Source: Gallionellaceae bacterium
Lineage (GTDB): Bacteria; Pseudomonadota; Gammaproteobacteria; Burkholderiales; Gallionellaceae
Direction: 5' to 3'
NCBI GenBank assembly: GCA_009773615.1
Contig: WSYA01000018.1
Location: 1 to 34,821 of the forward strand
DNA length: 34,821 nucleotides
The first letter of the stretch is position 1; every line of letters begins with the position of its first letter. The position numbers were made by a program, and so were the translations under genes. The notes beneath the pieces are model-generated. The model was not told where the DNA came from and searched no databases. It saw only the letters and a program-made list of their open reading frames with translations. Positions 33,655-34,821 of this stretch are shown here, one piece after another.

Positions 33655-34602
33655 ATGCTCACACGTTTAATTAAATTCGCGCTGCTTGGCACATTTGGAT
33701 TTACACCAGTTGCTGCTTTTGCCGATCTTCCGTTGACTGTTGAAGGCATGCTCTCCGCGCCAAATCGTTGGCGTGTCGAGTTAGGCATCAATTATGCGAA
33801 CACCGAACAACGGGGCGTGAGCACAGGACAGCCCATCTCAGTGCAGGTGTCTGTGGCGCAATTCGTTACGATCCCCACCCAAGTCGGCACAGCGCAGATC
33901 AACAGCGACACCGTCGTGCTTTCACCGGGGTTGCGTTACGGCCTATCAGAAGACACCGAGCTGTACGGGCGCAGCTCGTGGTTAAGCGACAGCACCCGCG
34001 TACAGGGTGTAAATGGGGGGGACAGCCAAACCAACAATCGTTTTGACAGTTTGTGGCTGGGAGTCAATCATAAATTGATCGAAGAAGGAAAGTCGCCCGC
34101 CTTGCTGGGCTTCGTCGAAATCGCCGCTGTAGAAAGGTCGTTACTCTCCGGGGCGACAGATTCTCAGGACTCCTACGGACACTCCGGGCTGATCGGGGCG
34201 ACCACCTTTCGTGTTATCGACCCCATCGTGCTGTCGTTTACCGGGGCATACCGCATCAATGCCCCGCGTGACATCAACAACCAAAGCTACATTCCCGGCA
34301 ATTTTTTGCTGCTCAGCCCCTCCATGTCTTTCGCGGTAAACAGCGACATCACTCTCTCTGCCGGTCTGCTATGGCGTAACACCCGCCCGGATATACGCAA
34401 TGGTCAAGATCAAAGCTTGCTTCGCACCAGCACTGATTTGAATCTGGGGATGGCTTGGTTATGGGATGAACGTTCCGTGCTCAGCATCAACAGCAAATCC
34501 AATCTGTCGGGCGGTGGCGGATCAGATATAGGGATGACATGGACGTACAAGCTGGGCGAACTGCCGCAGCGCAAACGTCCCGGCAAAACCGTCACCCCGT
34601 AA
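33655..34602 (+). CDS. Predicted outer-membrane beta-barrel protein (transporter/Phenol_MetA_deg-like), unknown function
   Basis: The 315-residue precursor has a signal peptide (LIKFALLGTFGFTPVAAFA, cleavage near residue 22). The mature part consists of alternating polar/hydrophobic strands with aromatic girdles: RWRVELGINYANTEQ, VVLSPGLRYGLSEDTELYGRSSW, FDSLWLGVNHKLI and DIGMTWTYKL. It is typical of COG4313-like barrels that sit in the outer membrane. The last residues are Arg/Lys/Pro rich rather than the usual aromatic C-terminus, so the assignment is to fold style, not to a named protein. The ATG at 33655 is preceded by a long AAAGGGGGG site. Two dyads lie upstream. Confidence 0.75.
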   Translation: MLTRLIKFALLGTFGFTPVAAFADLPLTVEGMLSAPNRWRVELGINYANTEQRGVSTGQPISVQVSVAQFVTIPTQVGTAQINSDTVVLSPGLRYGLSEDTELYGRSSWLSDSTRVQGVNGGDSQTNNRFDSLWLGVNHKLIEEGKSPALLGFVEIAAVERSLLSGATDSQDSYGHSGLIGATTFRVIDPIVLSFTGAYRINAPRDINNQSYIPGNFLLLSPSMSFAVNSDITLSAGLLWRNTRPDIRNGQDQSLLRTSTDLNLGMAWLWDERSVLSINSKSNLSGGGGSDIGMTWTYKLGELPQRKRPGKTVTP

Positions 34603-34692
34603 GAACTCAAACTTGTCAGCTAGAACCGGACTGGCAGGCAAGGTGTTGAGGTGTAGTGTTAGAGTAATTTAACTTTCTCGAAAGGAATAAAA

Positions 34693-34737
34693 ATGAAATG
34701 CATGAAAAAGCAATTATTGTCTTTAGGGCACCTCTAA
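34693..34737 (+). pseudogene. Start of an exported-protein gene cut off after about 11 codons
   Basis: AAAGGA (34681-34686) and the ATG at 34693 open a typical signal-peptide start, MKCMKKQLLSL, which runs into GGGCACCTC and a stop (TAA at 34735). The good ribosome binding site and Lys-rich beginning suggest a real gene whose remainder was separated by an insertion starting near 34726. What the gene was cannot be told. Confidence 0.5.
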
Positions 34738-34821
34738 AAATCACCCGAAATAAATGATCTGGCAAGTCATCGAAATAGTGCAGAGAAACGTTACTGAAGG
34801 ATGCGATCACGAACATGGAAC
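34726..34821. mobile_element. Probable left end of an insertion sequence, continuing past the right edge
   Basis: GGGCACCTCTAAAAATCACC at 34726 resembles the terminal inverted repeats of insertion sequences with GGxxxCCTCTxAAAA ends. The following 90 bases have no long gene until possible starts at 34801 (with GAAGG just before) and ATGGAAC at 34815, where a transposase could begin. The second end and target duplication lie outside the window, so the family is not named. Interruption of a signal-peptide start at exactly this point supports the call. Confidence 0.5.

Overview
The window looks like chromosomal DNA of a Gram-negative betaproteobacterium, most like the Nitrosomonadales/Gallionellaceae. 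This rests on gene content (full tol-pal cluster, CyaY, LptM, an AlaLys-rich H1-like protein, c-type cytochromes, EXDD-type RelA), on protein style and on moderately high GC. I ran no database search, so the taxonomy is inference.

Left edge (1-1183): an AT-richer accessory patch holding a C-terminal remnant of a cbb3-oxidase-type cytochrome c (CcoP-like) and an intact winged-helix/TIR-domain gene. It abuts the 3' end of relA, and the encoded RelA stops inside the first strand of the expected C-terminal ACT domain. 1184-5648 (minus): relA, a Kef/CPA2 potassium-proton antiporter 9 bp upstream of it, and cyaY. 5702-7088 (plus): lptM and lysA. 7117-7750: an H1-like DNA-binding protein built from four 24-residue repeats, with its own promoter and terminators. 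7849-12085: an RND efflux pair (lipoprotein adaptor and HAE1-type pump). 12235-14209: a small EF-hand-like protein and the Mg channel MgtE (convergent). 14213-15836: flagellin with a long structured leader, then a small secreted charged protein.

16045-25364 (all minus): tRNA-Lys behind a consensus promoter, and upstream of it a very compact 13-gene block read in the order yebC-ruvC-ruvA-ruvB-ybgC-tolQ-tolR-tolA-tolB-pal-cpoB-queE-queC. It links Holliday junction processing, the cell-envelope Tol-Pal machine and queuosine precursor synthesis. Gene junctions overlap or are only a few bases apart.

25514-34821: cytochrome c and a four-EF-hand periplasmic protein share a bidirectional terminator. 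An RNase II-type exonuclease overlaps a TonB-like gene. FlaG and an unrecognised 66-residue protein form a minus-strand operon behind a very good sigma-28 promoter. aroE and mtgA overlap. A CorA-family protein carries an MgtE_N-like N-terminal region and a GMS in place of GMN. Last are an outer-membrane beta-barrel candidate preceded by two dyads, and a signal-peptide start cut off after a dozen codons by what looks like the end of an insertion sequence running off the right edge.

No CRISPR array, prophage or large multigene defence system is visible. The best candidates for something new are the TIR/winged-helix gene at the relA scar, the ACT-less RelA, the MgtE_N-CorA hybrid, and the sigma-28-driven small protein next to FlaG.
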